Positions 8,494 through 17,390 of a DNA stretch of 64,000 nucleotides are shown here, in pieces; the first letter of the stretch is position 1; every line of letters begins with the position of its first letter. The stretch spans positions 1 through 64,000 of the forward strand of contig NZ_MDFM01000022.1 in the NCBI RefSeq assembly GCF_002939985.1, given 5' to 3'. The notes below the pieces were generated by a model that did no database searches, was not told where the DNA came from, and was given only the letters and a program-made list of their open reading frames with translations. The position numbers were made by a program, and so were the translations under genes. Origin of the DNA: Xanthomonas hortorum pv. cynarae (lineage in GTDB: Bacteria; Pseudomonadota; Gammaproteobacteria; Xanthomonadales; Xanthomonadaceae).

Positions 8494-11400
8494 GGCGTAG
8501 CCGCCTTGATCTGCAACACCAGGGGCACCGACACTTGCCGGGTGGGTGCACGCCCTTGCGCCGTGCCGGTGAGCTGGATCTCGCCAGGCTGTGCGTAACG
8601 TGCGGCTGGCAATGTGGGCCATTGCACCGGAACGCGTTCACGCGAGCCGTCGTTGTATTGCACCGTCACAAAGCCCGGTAGCGTCGGTGCATGCCCGACC
8701 ACCGCAGTCACTGTCGGCAACGGCTGCACGGTGTTGATCTGCCCGGGCGGGGTTGCGCGTACCCAGATGGTGGCCTTGACGGAAATCGCGCCTTCGACCA
8801 GGCCCTGCAGTTCCACCGCACCTTCGCGACCCAGGCGGCTGGCGGCCAGCTCGGACCACTGCACCGCCACCGGCAGCACGCTGCCATCGGCAAAGAACGC
8901 GGTGATCTCCTGCGGCAGCGTCGGCGTCTGCCCGGGGGCCGTGCGTAGATCGATCGTCTCCATCTGTTTGGGCAGCTCAGATAGCGCCTGCCATTCGTCC
9001 ACGCCAATGGCGGCGTGTCCGTCGGCCGTGGTCTGGGTCGTCAACACCACGCGCAGCCCGGTGGTCACCACTGGCGTAAAGCTGGCGGTGCTCGCCGCGC
9101 CGGTGGCCGCCGCCGCAATCGGATACCCGCTCTTGCTGACGATGTCCTGCCAACGTCCGTCCTGCAGCATCTGCAACTTCCAGCCGGCAGGCGCGGCCAC
9201 TCCACCGTTGGGCTGGTCGTTCCACAGGTACAGCGCACTGGACGACAGCCGCACCGGACGCGGCCACTGATACTGCAACCACACCGTTGCGGGCTGGTCG
9301 AGCCCATAGCTGCCCCAGCGCAGGCTGCCACTGGGCAAACTGCCCGCCTGTGGAATGAAACCATCGTTCAAGGCTTGCACGCGGTACTGCATCCCGGTGA
9401 GTTGCGCACTGACACTGGCCATGGCCTGCAATGGAATGCTCTGGAGTGGGCGAGAGGCCTGTGCGTTGACCTGCACATCGGCATGCCCCATCAGTGCCCC
9501 ATCGTTGGCAACCAGACGTAAGGTGTACTGCCCGGCACGGGTGAAACGCACCGACGTCTGCAGCGCAGCGGCATCGGCAAACACCGCATCGCCGCCTTCC
9601 GGTGCCTGCTGCACGCGCCAGCGCGTCTGCAGGGTGCCATTGAGCAAGCCGTCATCGCCGACGCGCGCCTGCACAACCACCGCCCCATCGGCGCCCGGCG
9701 TGTCCAACTGCCATGCCTGTACCCGCGGCGGCGTATTGCCCGCAAACGCCGGCGCCGGCAAGCCGCTGTCGAAGAGCTGGATTTCCTTGATGCCGGTGCG
9801 CGCCGTGCCGGCGTGCGTCACCACTACGCGCAGCGCCGCGCTACGGATCGCCGGAAAGCGCACCCGATTGCGATTGCCTTCTGCCATCGTGGCATCACGC
9901 ACCTGCCCGGGAACGTTCTTCCACGCCCCGCTGCTGTCCTGATATTGCACGGCGTAGATCCACGGTGCTGCGTAGCCAGGCTGCGTTCCGGACGGAAAGC
10001 CGTTCTGATCGCCGCCCGGCGACGAGCTGCGATAGAAGTACAGCACCACTTGATCCAACGTCCGCACGCCGCCCAGGTCCAGTGCGATCCAGTCGCTGGC
10101 CGACGGCGAGCCCGCGGTACCCCAGAACGGCGTACTGGCGGTACTGCCGTCCACCGCCGCCGTTGCCGGCAACCCCGCTGCGGCAAAACTGGCGCTGACA
10201 CGCCCCCCCTGTGCCAGGTTGCGGCCATGCGCTGGCGGCAGTGTCACATCCACACCAGCGTTGGCCAGGATCTGCGCGATCCGCGTGCCGGCGGCGAACG
10301 ACACCTGCGTCATCGAGGCCACTGCTGCAGGATGGGCTTCGAGCACTAGCGCGGCGCCATTGCCATTGACCGCATCCGGCGCGGCACTGACCTGCCCGTT
10401 GGCCGGGTCGTAGATCACGTGTGCCAGCCGATCCACGCGAAATGCCAGGCGGCCATCCAGATAGACGCTATAGCCCTTCGGGATGCGCCCGCCGTAGTGG
10501 CTGCCATCGCGATCCCAGACGATGCTCAGATTGCGGTCGCGATAGCGCAGATTGTCGGCGGCAAAATGATCCCAGCCGATATTGATCGGATACAACTCGA
10601 TCTTACCGTCGCTGCGCGGGCGGAAGCCCATCGCATCCTCGATCATGGTGAAGTTGGTCGCACCCAGTTGGGTGTGGTGGATCCACGAGCGGTAACCGAT
10701 CTTGCCGCCGCGGCTGGCGCTGCCCTTGGCCCAGAATTCGTTCTGATCCGGATAGCGGTTGTCGCCATTGATAAAGGGCGCCCACGCGTTCCAGTACAGC
10801 AATTTGCGATAGCTCTGCGCGTTCAAATACGGACTTGGGTAATCGCGCAAGGCCGAGCCGAACAAACGGAATGCCACGGTCGCATTGATGGTGGAAAAAT
10901 TATTGCTGCCCACATCGGAGCCACTGCCGCGCGCCTGCATGTCCACCTGGTTGGCGGTGTAGAACGGAAACAGCGGGTATTGCGCTGCATCCGCGAACAG
11001 CCGCAACGCACGCACATATTTGGGGTCGTAGTCGGCATCGCCCTGCTTGGGCATCAAACCGACGCTGAAGGGATAGTAGTTGTTGGTTTCCTTCCAATCG
11101 ACCGCCAGCCGCGGGCCGTCGGCCTGGCGATGCTTGAGCAAATCGCCATACAGGCCGACCGAATCGGGGGTGTCACCGTGATCCTGCCACAACACCTCCA
11201 GCGTGGCCTTGCGGATGCGGCGCGCAGTGGCCTGCATGCGCTGCGCAGTGGCGGTATCGCCGGCGAGCGTTGCGGCCTGCGCTGCCGCCTGGGCGTTGGC
11301 GTAGACGTAGGCGCTCTCGGTGCGGTCCATGCGAATCTGGCCGTGCTGGTCGGCCCAATCGAACGACACCGCATCGGCATCGTTACCCGTCATCGCCGCC

Positions 11401-12764
11401 CAGTCGTATTCGATCAAACCGTTGTGATTGAGATCGTAGGCGGCCAGCACGCCATCCACGTCACCGCTGCCATAGCGTGCCAGTTTGCCCGCCAGCGCCA
11501 CCGGCCCGCCGTGGATCTGCATCGACCGCCATGCGGCGGCAGTGATGTATTGCGCGTAGGAGTTGGACCAGTTCTCCGGCGAGCCGGGGTTGTCGGTGTA
11601 CTTGCCGCCGCCTGCGGTTTCGCCCGCGCTGAGCCAGGTACCATAGGCGTATAGCGGATTACGCAGGTATTTCAGATCGTCCAGGAACATCCCGGCGGTC
11701 AACACGATGGCATTGTCGTAGCCAAGCACGCCCTCGATGGCGACCGGAAACTGGTAGTCGTTGCCGGGAACGTTGGCATCGAGAAAGTTGAAGCGCAGTA
11801 TCCACCAGCGATAGAACAGGCTCTTGCTGATGTTCTCGTTGGGCGTATCCAGGTACGGCAGGTTGTCCACCCACCAGTGGTTATAGCTGGCCACGTGCTG
11901 CTGGTAGGCCTGCTGCGGTGTTTGCGCGGCAATGCGCGTGTACTCGGCGCGCGCTTCGGGCAACTCGCGGGTGAGCATGCCGAGCTGCAGCTTGATTGCC
12001 GCGGTTTCGCCGCTCGCGGGGATGTCCACTTCGCGAACCAGGCGTTGCCCCTCGACATGAAATCCATCGCCGGAAAGACGCGGGAATACCGTGGTGATGG
12101 CGTTATAGGCGTCGAATGCACCGGTCAGCTCATTGCCATAGGCATGCTGCGCAATCGGGGACACCGCTTGCAACGATACCGTGTGCGCCGCGCCATCCAG
12201 ACTGGACAGCACGACGCTGGCGACCGCCACGTTCTGCTCGGTGATGTACTTGACCAGCCGCATGCGCACGCCCACGCCGGCATCTTCGAACACCGTTGTG
12301 AAATAACTTGGTGTCTGCCGCCGCTGTTGCGAACGCTCCTTCCATTGGACATGGCGCTTGCCCAGCGTGGTGTAGATGTGAAACAGCGCGTCGTAATCGG
12401 TGGAATGCCAATACGCCACCTGCCCCACGAATCCCGGCGCATCAGGCTCGTGATACGTCAGATATGCGGCGCGACCACGGGTAAACAACCAGTCGTTCCG
12501 ATCCTCGAAGCCGCCGCCGGTTCCCTCGCGCACCAGCATGCGGTCGATCCAGAAATCATTGCCTGGCGCCTGCCCTGCCCCATGCGCAACATCGGCAGCG
12601 TAGATCCTCGCCAGTTGCCCGCCCGGCGCAAACGGCACGGCGCTGTCGGGCATCGGGTGGTCCAGGCCGCGAAACAGCGGCTCGCCGATCATGGCGTTGG
12701 GCTGAGCGATCGGTGCTTCCTGTGCGACTGCAAGTGGCCAGCCAAGCACGATGCATGTCCACAA
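8490..12764 (-). CDS. GH121-like beta-L-arabinobiosidase, multidomain; N-terminus probably frameshifted
   Basis: Very large (1424-residue) secreted glycosidase. The first ~850 residues look like an (alpha/alpha)-barrel catalytic unit (WWILRFNFLDANVPGNDYQFP, WKETNNYYPFSVGLMP, WIHHTQLGATNFTMIEDAMG). Then come a discoidin-type domain (GGRVSASF…WIALDLGGVRTLDQVVLYFY), an Ig-like/PKD-like segment, the beta-sandwich shared with GH43, and two Big_4-type repeats (LPQEITAFFADGS, LPGFVTVQYNDGS). Synteny with GH127/146 and GH43 points to HypBA2-type beta-L-arabinobiosidase; family assignment by eye is moderate. The frame as given starts at a TTG inside the hydrophobic signal core. A basic n-region (MRDLRWKSFLARHRRWLRL) is encoded in another frame from 12840, with TGA at 12785-12783 closing this frame. 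A one-base indel near 12780 is therefore likely. Confidence 0.78.
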   Translation of the reverse strand: MWTCIVLGWPLAVAQEAPIAQPNAMIGEPLFRGLDHPMPDSAVPFAPGGQLARIYAADVAHGAGQAPGNDFWIDRMLVREGTGGGFEDRNDWLFTRGRAAYLTYHEPDAPGFVGQVAYWHSTDYDALFHIYTTLGKRHVQWKERSQQRRQTPSYFTTVFEDAGVGVRMRLVKYITEQNVAVASVVLSSLDGAAHTVSLQAVSPIAQHAYGNELTGAFDAYNAITTVFPRLSGDGFHVEGQRLVREVDIPASGETAAIKLQLGMLTRELPEARAEYTRIAAQTPQQAYQQHVASYNHWWVDNLPYLDTPNENISKSLFYRWWILRFNFLDANVPGNDYQFPVAIEGVLGYDNAIVLTAGMFLDDLKYLRNPLYAYGTWLSAGETAGGGKYTDNPGSPENWSNSYAQYITAAAWRSMQIHGGPVALAGKLARYGSGDVDGVLAAYDLNHNGLIEYDWAAMTGNDADAVSFDWADQHGQIRMDRTESAYVYANAQAAAQAATLAGDTATAQRMQATARRIRKATLEVLWQDHGDTPDSVGLYGDLLKHRQADGPRLAVDWKETNNYYPFSVGLMPKQGDADYDPKYVRALRLFADAAQYPLFPFYTANQVDMQARGSGSDVGSNNFSTINATVAFRLFGSALRDYPSPYLNAQSYRKLLYWNAWAPFINGDNRYPDQNEFWAKGSASRGGKIGYRSWIHHTQLGATNFTMIEDAMGFRPRSDGKIELYPINIGWDHFAADNLRYRDRNLSIVWDRDGSHYGGRIPKGYSVYLDGRLAFRVDRLAHVIYDPANGQVSAAPDAVNGNGAALVLEAHPAAVASMTQVSFAAGTRIAQILANAGVDVTLPPAHGRNLAQGGRVSASFAAAGLPATAAVDGSTASTPFWGTAGSPSASDWIALDLGGVRTLDQVVLYFYRSSSPGGDQNGFPSGTQPGYAAPWIYAVQYQDSSGAWKNVPGQVRDATMAEGNRNRVRFPAIRSAALRVVVTHAGTARTGIKEIQLFDSGLPAPAFAGNTPPRVQAWQLDTPGADGAVVVQARVGDDGLLNGTLQTRWRVQQAPEGGDAVFADAAALQTSVRFTRAGQYTLRLVANDGALMGHADVQVNAQASRPLQSIPLQAMASVSAQLTGMQYRVQALNDGFIPQAGSLPSGSLRWGSYGLDQPATVWLQYQWPRPVRLSSSALYLWNDQPNGGVAAPAGWKLQMLQDGRWQDIVSKSGYPIAAAATGAASTASFTPVVTTGLRVVLTTQTTADGHAAIGVDEWQALSELPKQMETIDLRTAPGQTPTLPQEITAFFADGSVLPVAVQWSELAASRLGREGAVELQGLVEGAISVKATIWVRATPPGQINTVQPLPTVTAVVGHAPTLPGFVTVQYNDGSRERVPVQWPTLPAARYAQPGEIQLTGTAQGRAPTRQVSVPLVLQIKAATP

Positions 12765-12840
12765 CAGCGCTGCAGCGCCGGGTCAGGCGCAACCAGCGCC
12801 GGTGCCGAGCCAGGAACGACTTCCAGCGTAAATCCCTCAT

Positions 12841-13079
12841 GCATCAATCCCGTTAGCGTGCAACACAGCGCGATCGATGCGGCGGCTGGCGCGCATCGGA
12901 CAATAAATAGCTGCCCCCCCCCCCACCGCATCGCAACCGATGTACTGCAGCCGGTCTCACCATAATTGATTGCGCTGGCAATACCTGCATCAACACGAAG
13001 TGCAGCGATGCAAAGCGAACATCTCCGCGTGCCGTCCACATCCGCCCGACGACTGCTCGCTCTGTTTTGTTAGCCGCGT
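12841..13079. other. intergenic region with an 11-base C tract
   Basis: Between the GH121-like gene and the receptor remnant. It holds a homopolymer of 11 C at 12914-12924 on the plus strand (G tract upstream of the GH121-like gene) and, at about 13063-13075, a TTTTGTTAGCCGCG arm matching the ends of the GCGACTAACAAAAC repeats near 42.8 kb. No gene is seen. Confidence 0.6.
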
Positions 13080-14240
13080 CTAAAACTCCACCCGTAGCCG
13101 GCTCCAGAAATACCGCCCCAGCGTGTCGTACGTGCTCGCTTCGGTATTGGCCGCATTGGAGTAGCTGTAGAACCGCGGGGGCCTACGGTCGCCCAGATTG
13201 TCGACACCCACCGCCAGCGTGCTATGCAGCGATGCAATCTTCCGGCTCAACGAGGCGTCGTGATACACCACCGAGCTGATCCGGAAATAAGCGCAACTGC
13301 CATCGGCATTGGTGTCGGCGCAGAAATCTTCGTACTGACTACCGTTGACGGTGCGGCCCAGATAGCGGGTGTTCCAGCTCGCATGCCACGGGCCTTTGTC
13401 CCAGGCCAGATTGGCGACCGCACGCCAGCGCGGCATGTTGCCCCAGCTGGAATTTTCGCCGACATAGTTATGCGCATCGCCCGCGAAGCGATAGTCGGAA
13501 AAGAACGTCGCATCCAACCCCGCGGTGAAGTCGCCCCACGCGGTATCGGCCAGCGTGTAGTGGATGCCGGCATCGTAGCCGCGGATATCCACCTTGCCGC
13601 TATTGTAGGAAAACGGCACCGACACGCGGGTCAGCTGACCCGCCGCATCGCGCTGAATCAACGGGCAGAACGCGGCGTCGCGTCCCTCGAAGCAATCGTT
13701 GACCACCTGCTGCAGGCCGACACCGGACAGCATGTCGTCCAGCACCACGCGCCAGCTGTCCACGTTGAGCGACAAGCCGGGCATCCGATCCGGGTCGTAC
13801 ACCAGGCCGACGTTATAGGAGCGACCGCGCTCGGGCTTGAGCTGAAAACCGACGTTGTTCGCACCGGACGTCACCACATCGAACTGCGCAGTGTTGCGGA
13901 AGCTGCCATCGTTGGGCACGTTCGCGCAGGCCGGATTGGGCGCACCGGTGAAGCCTTCGCAAGGGTCCTGGAAATCGCCGGTGTTATCCACCACAGCCGT
14001 GTACGGCGAGCCATACAGATCCCCCAGCGCCGGCGCGCGAAACACCTGCGAGCCGGTCGCGCGCACCAGCAGGTTGGCGACCGGCCGCCATTCGATGCCG
14101 ACCTTGCTGTTGGTGGTGGCGCCCCAGGCGTCGTACTTGGAATAGCGCGAACCGAGATTGAGATTCAGACTGTTGGCAAACGGCACCTCTTTCAATAGCG
14201 GCACCAGCAGTTCTGCATACGCCTCGCGTACCGATTCGTC
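13080..14240 (-). pseudogene. C-terminal remnant of a TonB-dependent receptor
   Basis: About 385 residues clearly align with the C-terminal beta-barrel of TonB-dependent receptors, from VREAYAELLVPLLKEV to the terminal SRLRVEF, and parallel the intact receptor at 2667-5564 (VKEAYAEALFPLLKDL…). The signal peptide, TonB box, plug and first half of the barrel are missing. Upstream of about 14240 the open frame continues for ~65 codons into sequence that does not resemble a receptor, and no candidate 5' half exists between it and the next gene. This marks a deletion or rearrangement rather than a point mutation. It cannot function as a receptor. Confidence 0.85.
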
Positions 14241-14441
14241 GCGCCCCTGCTTGAGGATGCGGAAATTCACGTGCTTGTGTCGGCGTGTCGACATCACGGC
14301 CAACACCGTGGCGCGATCACCGCAGCTGAGATGGGAAGTAACCAGCTTACCAAGCGCACAAGATCCTGCGATCGACGCCACCGACGCCACGCTGTACCCA
14401 GAGCGCGCCACGTGCCGATTCCTGCACTGCGGCACGGTGCG

Positions 14442-16799
14442 TCACACGTACCACGCCTGCACCTTCACCATGGCAGCGCTGCCAGACAACGCCACACGAT
14501 CCGCATGCGGGCCTTGCAGGCGTGCAGGCTTACCGTCCACGAGCACAAGCTCCAGCCGCGTGCCTTGTGGCGCACGCAACGTCAGCCAGGTGCGCTTGGG
14601 GGCCTGCTCCGGCAGTTGCACCTGTGCATCGATACGGCGCGCATCGACATCCGTACGCAGCGTCAGCGTGACCTTGCCCCAGCGCGTCGGCGCTGCGGTG
14701 ATGCCGACTGTTGCACCGCTGCCCAACCAGGCACGCGGCAACGCACGCGCCAAAAACAACTGCTCGCCGGCGCTGTCGTCGCTGACCAGCATCCAGCGCA
14801 GCAGCAGCGGGATGGTCATCTGCGCGGGAATGCAGAACAACGGCATGCCGCCGGTGATGCCGCTGACTTCGCCCGCTGTCCAGCTGCCGCGCGTATGCAC
14901 CTGGTAGCGGTGCGCATAGACGAACAACAGATACTCTTCGATGCGATCCAACCGCAGCAGCTGTTGCGCATAACCGTAGGAAATGAATCCAAGCAGATCG
15001 CGGCTGCCCGGCTCCGGCGGCGCGATATTGGCAACCACGCCAATGCTGGTGCCGCCATGGCCGCGCAGGCAATCGATCACCAGGTGAGCCAACGCGTCCG
15101 GCAACACATCGGCCTGCAGCAGCTCAGCGTAGGCGCGGTGCGGCCATTGCTGTTCGCTGGGTTTTTCCTGCAGCAGCGATTGGCGAAAGGTGAGTTTGGC
15201 GCCCGGCAACGGACCGACATACGGCGGCGATACATCGCGGCGCACATTGGCACGCAGGCTGGCTTCCAGGCGCGTGCGCAATTGTTTGGCGCGGCGCTGC
15301 CATTGGTTGGCCAAACCCGCATCGCCACCGAGCGTACTCCAGACCTGCGCGATGTCTTCCCAACCGCGAATCGTCAGTGCGCTATTGGCGTAGTACGGCT
15401 TCCACCACAGCGATGGATCGGGAAACAGACAGGCGTCGGATTCGTTCCAGCCGTGCAGCAGGCCATGACCATGCGCGCTGCGCGGCAACGCCAGTGCCTG
15501 GTCGTGCAAGTCGCACAGCACCTGTGCAGTGGCCGCGATCTTGGGCAACAGGCGCCGCAGCCGCGCCGCATTGCCGGTGTAACGCAGATAGCGCGCCAAC
15601 AGCGACAGGGTCAGCCCGAACTGGCCGACCTCCGGCCCGCGCATGTTTGGCAGGCCATCGTCCTGCACGAAGTCGTCGAAGTAATTGTCCAGCACCGCCG
15701 CAGCCTGCGCGAAGCGGCCCCACTCCAGGTTGGCGTAGAACGAACTGGTAAACGTGTCCTGGAAGCCGTCGTACTCGTTGCCGTAGTAGTCGCGCTCCAC
15801 CGCACCGTACTTGGGGTAATCGCCACCGGGCCGCACCACCAGCTCACGCGCGAACGCGAACTGCGCCATGTCGTTCCAGCTGGCATCGGGCAGCTGCGCC
15901 TGCACCGTACCGTCCAGGGCCTGCTGCCAGTACGCGGCGAAATCGATCAACGCGGCGTAGAACTGTTCGGCGGTGGCCTCTTTTCGCGAAGGTGCGAACG
16001 CGGGATAGCTATGCGTGTAGTGCACGCCAACGATCTCGCCACCGCGCACGTGCATCGTGCGATGCCAGGTCTGCACCACAAAGCGGTCGCTGGCACGTAC
16101 GTCGGCAAACACCAGCACGTCATACCAGGCATCGGCCTCGCCCTCGCGGCGCATGACCTTGCGCACTGCCGGCATCCAGCCACCCAGCATGCCTTCCTCG
16201 CGCCGTTTGATAAGCGCTTCTTCGCCCAACTCTGCGAAGGCCTGCTCCGGACGCGAGGTGCGGCTGCGGCCATTGGGCAGGATCGGCATGGTGTCCAGGC
16301 TTTCGCGCGTGCCGACGAAGGTGGTCCACGGCCAGCGCCCACCGTTGTCCTTGGAGTCCAGCAACGACGCCGGTGGCGGCGCGACATCGCGCACCTGCGC
16401 CTCGTCCGGGTCGCCATCGCGCAGCAGGCGGTCGGCAAGCAGATCCGCTTCGGCCATCGCCACCTCGGCCAGCGACATGCCGAAGTACGGCTTGCCCTCG
16501 GCCGGATAGGCAGGCTCGGTGCGTTTGTCCAGGCGCAGCATGCCGCTGTCGGTCCACAGCGTGAGCTGGCCCTGCGGGTTGTCGAGATGCTCGTAGACGG
16601 TCCAGTCCTGCTGCAGATGCCGAAAATTGCAGAGTTTGCTGCCTACATGCGCGGCAGACGGAAGTGCTTCCAGTCGGGGGCGGGCGGGCGGCGGTAATAC
16701 CGTTGCAGCTGCGCTGGCAGCTGGCGTCGCCATCGCGCCACCCGCGCCGACAACTGCAGTGGCCGCCATGCCCTGACGCAAAAAAGTTCTACGGTCCAT
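14442..16799 (-). CDS. Tat-exported putative glycoside hydrolase of unrecognised family
   Basis: 785 residues beginning at the ATG at 16799, with GAGGGCG just upstream and a clean twin-arginine signal (MDRRTFLRQGMAATAVVGAG, ending ASA). The mature protein is rich in aromatic and acidic motifs typical of (alpha/alpha)6-barrel glycosidases: YYGNEYDGFQDTFTSSFYA, GLPNMRGPEVGQFGLTLSL, HGLLHGWNESDACLFPDPS, ITGGMPLFCIPAQMTIPLL. I cannot assign a numbered GH family; the C-terminus looks like a beta-sandwich. It is the promoter-proximal gene of the glycosidase locus and lies with arabinosidases acting on hydroxyproline-linked arabinans, so a wall-glycoprotein or oligosaccharide substrate is reasonable. 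Product and substrate are inference; export and hydrolase-like fold are better supported. Confidence 0.7.
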   Translation of the reverse strand: MDRRTFLRQGMAATAVVGAGGAMATPAASAAATVLPPPARPRLEALPSAAHVGSKLCNFRHLQQDWTVYEHLDNPQGQLTLWTDSGMLRLDKRTEPAYPAEGKPYFGMSLAEVAMAEADLLADRLLRDGDPDEAQVRDVAPPPASLLDSKDNGGRWPWTTFVGTRESLDTMPILPNGRSRTSRPEQAFAELGEEALIKRREEGMLGGWMPAVRKVMRREGEADAWYDVLVFADVRASDRFVVQTWHRTMHVRGGEIVGVHYTHSYPAFAPSRKEATAEQFYAALIDFAAYWQQALDGTVQAQLPDASWNDMAQFAFARELVVRPGGDYPKYGAVERDYYGNEYDGFQDTFTSSFYANLEWGRFAQAAAVLDNYFDDFVQDDGLPNMRGPEVGQFGLTLSLLARYLRYTGNAARLRRLLPKIAATAQVLCDLHDQALALPRSAHGHGLLHGWNESDACLFPDPSLWWKPYYANSALTIRGWEDIAQVWSTLGGDAGLANQWQRRAKQLRTRLEASLRANVRRDVSPPYVGPLPGAKLTFRQSLLQEKPSEQQWPHRAYAELLQADVLPDALAHLVIDCLRGHGGTSIGVVANIAPPEPGSRDLLGFISYGYAQQLLRLDRIEEYLLFVYAHRYQVHTRGSWTAGEVSGITGGMPLFCIPAQMTIPLLLRWMLVSDDSAGEQLFLARALPRAWLGSGATVGITAAPTRWGKVTLTLRTDVDARRIDAQVQLPEQAPKRTWLTLRAPQGTRLELVLVDGKPARLQGPHADRVALSGSAAMVKVQAWYV

Positions 16800-17172
16800 C
16801 GTCGCGCCCTCGAGTGATCTCTCCCGCATCCTGCGCGACTTCGCGCCTTGCGTCTTGTGGCAGGTCTCTGGCACGTATGCGGAACTCTGCACACAACCGC
16901 GCATCGATTGGCTTGCCGTTGTGCCTGCTGCGATGCCATGCATCTGTCGATGCCTGCGTTGTGGGGAGTGTCGCAGGATGTGCTACGAGACCGCGCCATG
17001 CTGCAGCCCCTGCTCAACGTCAATGGCATCACGCAACTGCGTGCCGTCATGTTGAGTGGAGCGACGGCACTGCGCATGGCGGCGTTCCATAAAGCGTGGT
17101 TTTGCATCGCTTGGCTTCGCATGACGAGCCATCGCAACCGTCGATGGCGCTGACCAGGTGACCGCATGCTTT
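16800..17172. promoter_or_regulatory. divergent upstream region of the glycosidase locus and the S53 protease
   Basis: About 370 bases between the first gene of the minus-strand glycosidase locus and the tandem repeat before the plus-strand protease. Both transcripts should start in or near here. I looked for a HrpX-type PIP box (TTCGC-N15-TTCGC) and found none convincing, and no clear -35/-10 pair stands out. Confidence 0.4.
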
Positions 17173-17263
17173 TCAATACTCAATACTCAATACTCAATAC
17201 TCAATACTCAATACTCAATACTCAATACTCAATACTCAATACTCAATACTCAATACTCAATAC
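17173..17263. repeat. 7-bp tandem repeat (TCAATAC) x 13
   Basis: Thirteen exact, uninterrupted copies of TCAATAC (91 bases), AT-rich in a GC-rich genome. It lies 127 bases upstream of the S53 protease start, in the likely promoter or leader. Because 7 is not a multiple of 3, copy-number change would shift any reading frame through it but would mainly alter promoter spacing here. It is a typical VNTR suited to strain typing and possible phase variation. Confidence 0.97.
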
Positions 17264-17264
17264 G

Positions 17265-17280
17265 ATGCATGCATGCATGC
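17265..17280. repeat. ATGC tetranucleotide repeat x 4
   Basis: Four perfect copies of ATGC immediately follow the 7-bp array. The run is self-complementary. Confidence 0.9.
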
Positions 17281-17390
17281 AGGCCATGCCTGCGTGCAAT
17301 CCAACCGCGACACAGGCCCCAGCAGCCCAAGATTGTGCGCGTCATCACCAACCTCGCAGCACCGACCCATCTGAAGGAGTCCAACCCCGC

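Noticed and set aside
14271..16697. 808-codon plus-strand open frame opposite the Tat-exported hydrolase
   Set aside because: Arg/His/Gln-rich composition typical of antisense readings in GC-rich genes; no domain and no ribosome site.
16800..17172. PIP box for HrpX control
   Set aside because: An isolated TTCGC was found without a partner at the required spacing.
17173..17263. CRISPR array
   Set aside because: Repeats are 7 bases with no spacers and there are no cas genes.
17166..17390. N-terminal extension of the S53 protease through the tandem repeat (NTQYSIL repeats)
   Set aside because: The array is open in more than one frame by chance, and a good AAGGAG precedes the ATG at 17391.
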